Position numbers and translations under genes: made by a program | The notes under the pieces: model-generated | What the model was told of the DNA's origin: nothing | The model's input: only the letters and a program-made list of their open reading frames with translations | Databases searched by the model: none | Assembly (NCBI RefSeq): GCF_014635045.1 | Contig: NZ_BMCF01000006.1 | Coordinates: 62,001-126,000, forward strand | Length of the DNA stretch: 64,000 nt | Direction: 5' to 3' | Origin: Staphylococcus nepalensis | Lineage (GTDB): Bacteria; Bacillota; Bacilli; Staphylococcales; Staphylococcaceae | Part shown: in pieces, positions 62,112 to 64,000 of the stretch | How the letters are laid out: the number at the start of each line of letters is the position of its first letter | How positions within the stretch are numbered: the stretch's first letter is position 1

Positions 62112-63326
62112 TTAAAACAGTTTCCCAGAAAAGATAAGAAAACCAAATGTTATAAAATGAAATGTCACAATAATACTTAAAGCAGTGGTATATTTATTTT
62201 GCCAACGTGGCGGGTGTTTTTTTCGCCACTTTTCGTAATAACCATAACCTATAAATAGTGCCGCATGATATAAACCATATAATATATAATATATTTCAAT
62301 ACCATGCCAAATACCCATAATTAAAAAGTTTAAGAAAAAAGCAACATTCGACATTGCAAATTGATTTTTTAATAACTTTTTCTTTGACATAAAAAATAGT
62401 GAACGCATGTAAATACAATCTCTAAACCAAAAAGACAATGACATGTGCCATCTGTTCCAGAAGTCTTTAATATTTTTAGCTTTAAATGGTTGTTTGAAGT
62501 TTGGTGGTGTTTGAATGCCATATATGTAACTAAATGCGATAGCAAATAATGAATAACCAGCAAAATCAAAGAATAAATATAAACTATAAGCATACATGTA
62601 CAACCACTTTGTTATCATACCTGTAAAATCTAGCATCATTGGATTAATAGCAAATGTTTGTATTAAATATGCAATAATATATTTATATAAAAAACCTAAC
62701 ATGATGAAATGGATTGCTTTAGCAAATAAACTACTATAGTCATTGCCATTTAAAACTTTATTTTCATCTTTAACAAATCGCTTGTAACGATCAATCGGCC
62801 CTGAAGAAATCGTTGGAAAGAAAGATATAAATTGTATGACTTTCCAAAAACGTACTTCTTTGATTGAACCATCTCTAATTTCCATTAATAACTGAACACT
62901 TTTAAACGTCACATATGAAATTCCTAAAAACCCTATAAACTCAACTACTTTGTTTTCATGAAGTTTTAATTGTACTGCTCCAAACCATGAACTCTGCATG
63001 ACTTTCACTATTACAAGGGGTAAGATAGAAAGCGTAATGACTGTAATAAATATTGTTATTTTATTGTTTTTGGCGCGAGCGTACCAATAATACATAATAA
63101 TGACTACTTGCCATATAATATAAAGTAAAAAATTGATTAGTTGCACGCTTAAATACGTTTGTCCAAAAAGATTATGTTTATCAGAAGAGAATATTAACAT
63201 AATCATGATGGCTGTACTTAAACCATTATAAATTCTGCTACGTTTCCCCAAAAACCCTAATATGATAACTGGTGTTAATAATAAAAATGCTATAAAAAAG
63301 AATGTAAAGTCACCGTATGGAATCAT
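62112..63326 (-). CDS. dltB: D-alanyl transfer protein DltB (MBOAT family)
   Basis: 404-aa membrane-bound O-acyltransferase moving D-alanine across the membrane with DltC and DltD. About 11 helices; the MBOAT motifs include [19 protein letters not shown] and the catalytic His in [13 protein letters not shown]. Its start overlaps the dltA stop by 4 bases. Confidence 0.96.
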   Translation of the reverse strand: MIPYGDFTFFFIAFLLLTPVIILGFLGKRSRIYNGLSTAIMIMLIFSSDKHNLFGQTYLSVQLINFLLYIIWQVVIIMYYWYARAKNNKITIFITVITLSILPLVIVKVMQSSWFGAVQLKLHENKVVEFIGFLGISYVTFKSVQLLMEIRDGSIKEVRFWKVIQFISFFPTISSGPIDRYKRFVKDENKVLNGNDYSSLFAKAIHFIMLGFLYKYIIAYLIQTFAINPMMLDFTGMITKWLYMYAYSLYLFFDFAGYSLFAIAFSYIYGIQTPPNFKQPFKAKNIKDFWNRWHMSLSFWFRDCIYMRSLFFMSKKKLLKNQFAMSNVAFFLNFLIMGIWHGIEIYYILYGLYHAALFIGYGYYEKWRKKHPPRWQNKYTTALSIIVTFHFITFGFLIFSGKLF

Positions 63327-64000
63327 TTCAATAAATCCTCAGCAATCTTCTTACGATCTAACTTTCCGTTCATTGTAAGTGGTAATTTATCTGTATAAGT
63401 TATCTTTTTAGGAATCATGTACTCAGGAATTAAACGTTTTAATTCCTTTTTTATTTGGTGCGTTATAGTTTGGTTATCCATATGGTCTTCAACATGATTA
63501 AGAACAACTACAGCATTTAAATTGATCACTTTCCCGTCTCGGTACATTGGCACAACAATGGCTTCTCTAACATAATCTACTTCACGTAACTGACACTCTA
63601 TTTCTTCAAGTTCCATTCGATAACCATTTAATTTAATTTGATAATCGATCCGACCATTTATAAACCATTGGTTGTCTTTTAATTGTGCTTTATCGCCTGT
63701 ATAGTAAGCTTTCTGTCCATCTTGCATTTTAAACACTTTCTCTGAACGCGTCTTATCTTTAACATACCCTTCACTCACACATTTTCCTAAAATTACAAGT
63801 TCGCCCTCCTCCGTTAAAGTTAAACTTGTTCCTGATTGTGGTATGCCTACTGGTAAAGGGTTATATTTTTTAATAATGTCTTCAGTAATCAACACACTTG
63901 TTACTGCTACAGTAGCTTCTGTCGGTCCGTAAGTGTTATAAATAAACGCAGAAGGAAAACGTTGTTGTAATAATTGAGCAGTTCTATGAGCGAGCATCTC
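63323..64000 (-). CDS. dltA: D-alanine--poly(phosphoribitol) ligase DltA (partial, N-terminus beyond window)
   Basis: C-terminal portion (about 226 residues) of the adenylating enzyme that activates D-alanine and loads DltC. Adenylation motifs visible: [16 protein letters not shown] (A5), YYTGDKAQ (A7), [22 protein letters not shown] (A8) and the catalytic Lys in [12 protein letters not shown] (A10). The frame is open to the window edge. The operon order dltA-B-C-D is intact, with tight overlaps. Confidence 0.95.
   Translation of the reverse strand, partial: EMLAHRTAQLLQQRFPSAFIYNTYGPTEATVAVTSVLITEDIIKKYNPLPVGIPQSGTSLTLTEEGELVILGKCVSEGYVKDKTRSEKVFKMQDGQKAYYTGDKAQLKDNQWFINGRIDYQIKLNGYRMELEEIECQLREVDYVREAIVVPMYRDGKVINLNAVVVLNHVEDHMDNQTITHQIKKELKRLIPEYMIPKKITYTDKLPLTMNGKLDRKKIAEDLLK

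Overview
The window is a 64 kb stretch of low-GC Firmicute chromosome that reads as Staphylococcus. The gene content and order match what I remember of the Staphylococcus aureus core chromosome (dlt operon, nfu, type II NADH dehydrogenases, mnhABCDEFG, rocD-gluD, glpQ, argGH, pgi, spsAB, addBA, cdr, clpB, fabHF, opp3), here read in reverse. Protein sequences differ throughout from the S. aureus versions I recall, so a coagulase-negative species (perhaps the saprophyticus/xylosus group) is likely. The species is inference and no search was run.

Layout. 1-4.8 kb: opp3BCDFA oligopeptide importer on the minus strand, with oppA cut by the window edge. 5-6.7 kb: DUF3899 membrane protein and an MFS transporter. 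7.1-9.3 kb: fabH-fabF behind a perfect FapR-type palindrome. 9.5-12.4 kb: DUF2929 peptide and clpB behind a CtsR-type operator. 12.7-15.3 kb: an accessory patch with a DUF1348 protein, an SDR oxidoreductase, a SnoaL-like protein and two decayed genes (MBL-fold hydrolase, OatA-like acyltransferase). 15.5-18.1 kb: SufT-type protein, HAD phosphatase, CoA-disulfide reductase. 18.4-20 kb: a divergent ketopantoate-reductase-like gene and TetR regulator sharing a 22-bp palindrome. 20.1-30 kb: UPF0344 protein, FAH-family hydrolase, DUF418 protein, addA and addB. 30.3-33.7 kb: spsB, spsA, TVP38-type membrane protein, pgi. 34-40.6 kb: argGH, glpQ, gluD, rocD (arginine/ornithine/glutamate metabolism). 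41-44.5 kb: old-yellow-enzyme family protein, S1-domain protein, cyclophilin, kapB. 44.6-50.3 kb: seven-gene Mnh/Mrp Na+/H+ antiporter operon. 50.9-55.8 kb: FAD protein, hotdog thioesterase, NhaC-type antiporter, M17 aminopeptidase. 56-60.5 kb: two NDH-2-like flavoproteins interleaved with small iron-sulfur/thiol proteins (A-type carrier, YuzB, YuzD, Nfu). 60.7-64 kb: dltABCD for D-alanylation of teichoic acids, with dltA cut by the window edge.

Most of the window is conserved housekeeping sequence. I found no phage, insertion sequence, CRISPR array, tRNA or rRNA, and no convincing new multigene system. The best leads are regulatory sites readable in the sequence (CodY-, FapR-, CtsR-, ArgR- and cre-like sites and the TetR palindrome), the accessory patch at 12.7-15.3 kb, the half-degenerate SpsA active site, and related intergenic hairpins. 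Several genes appear to start at TTG or GTG; these starts were chosen by ribosome-binding-site spacing and known family length.
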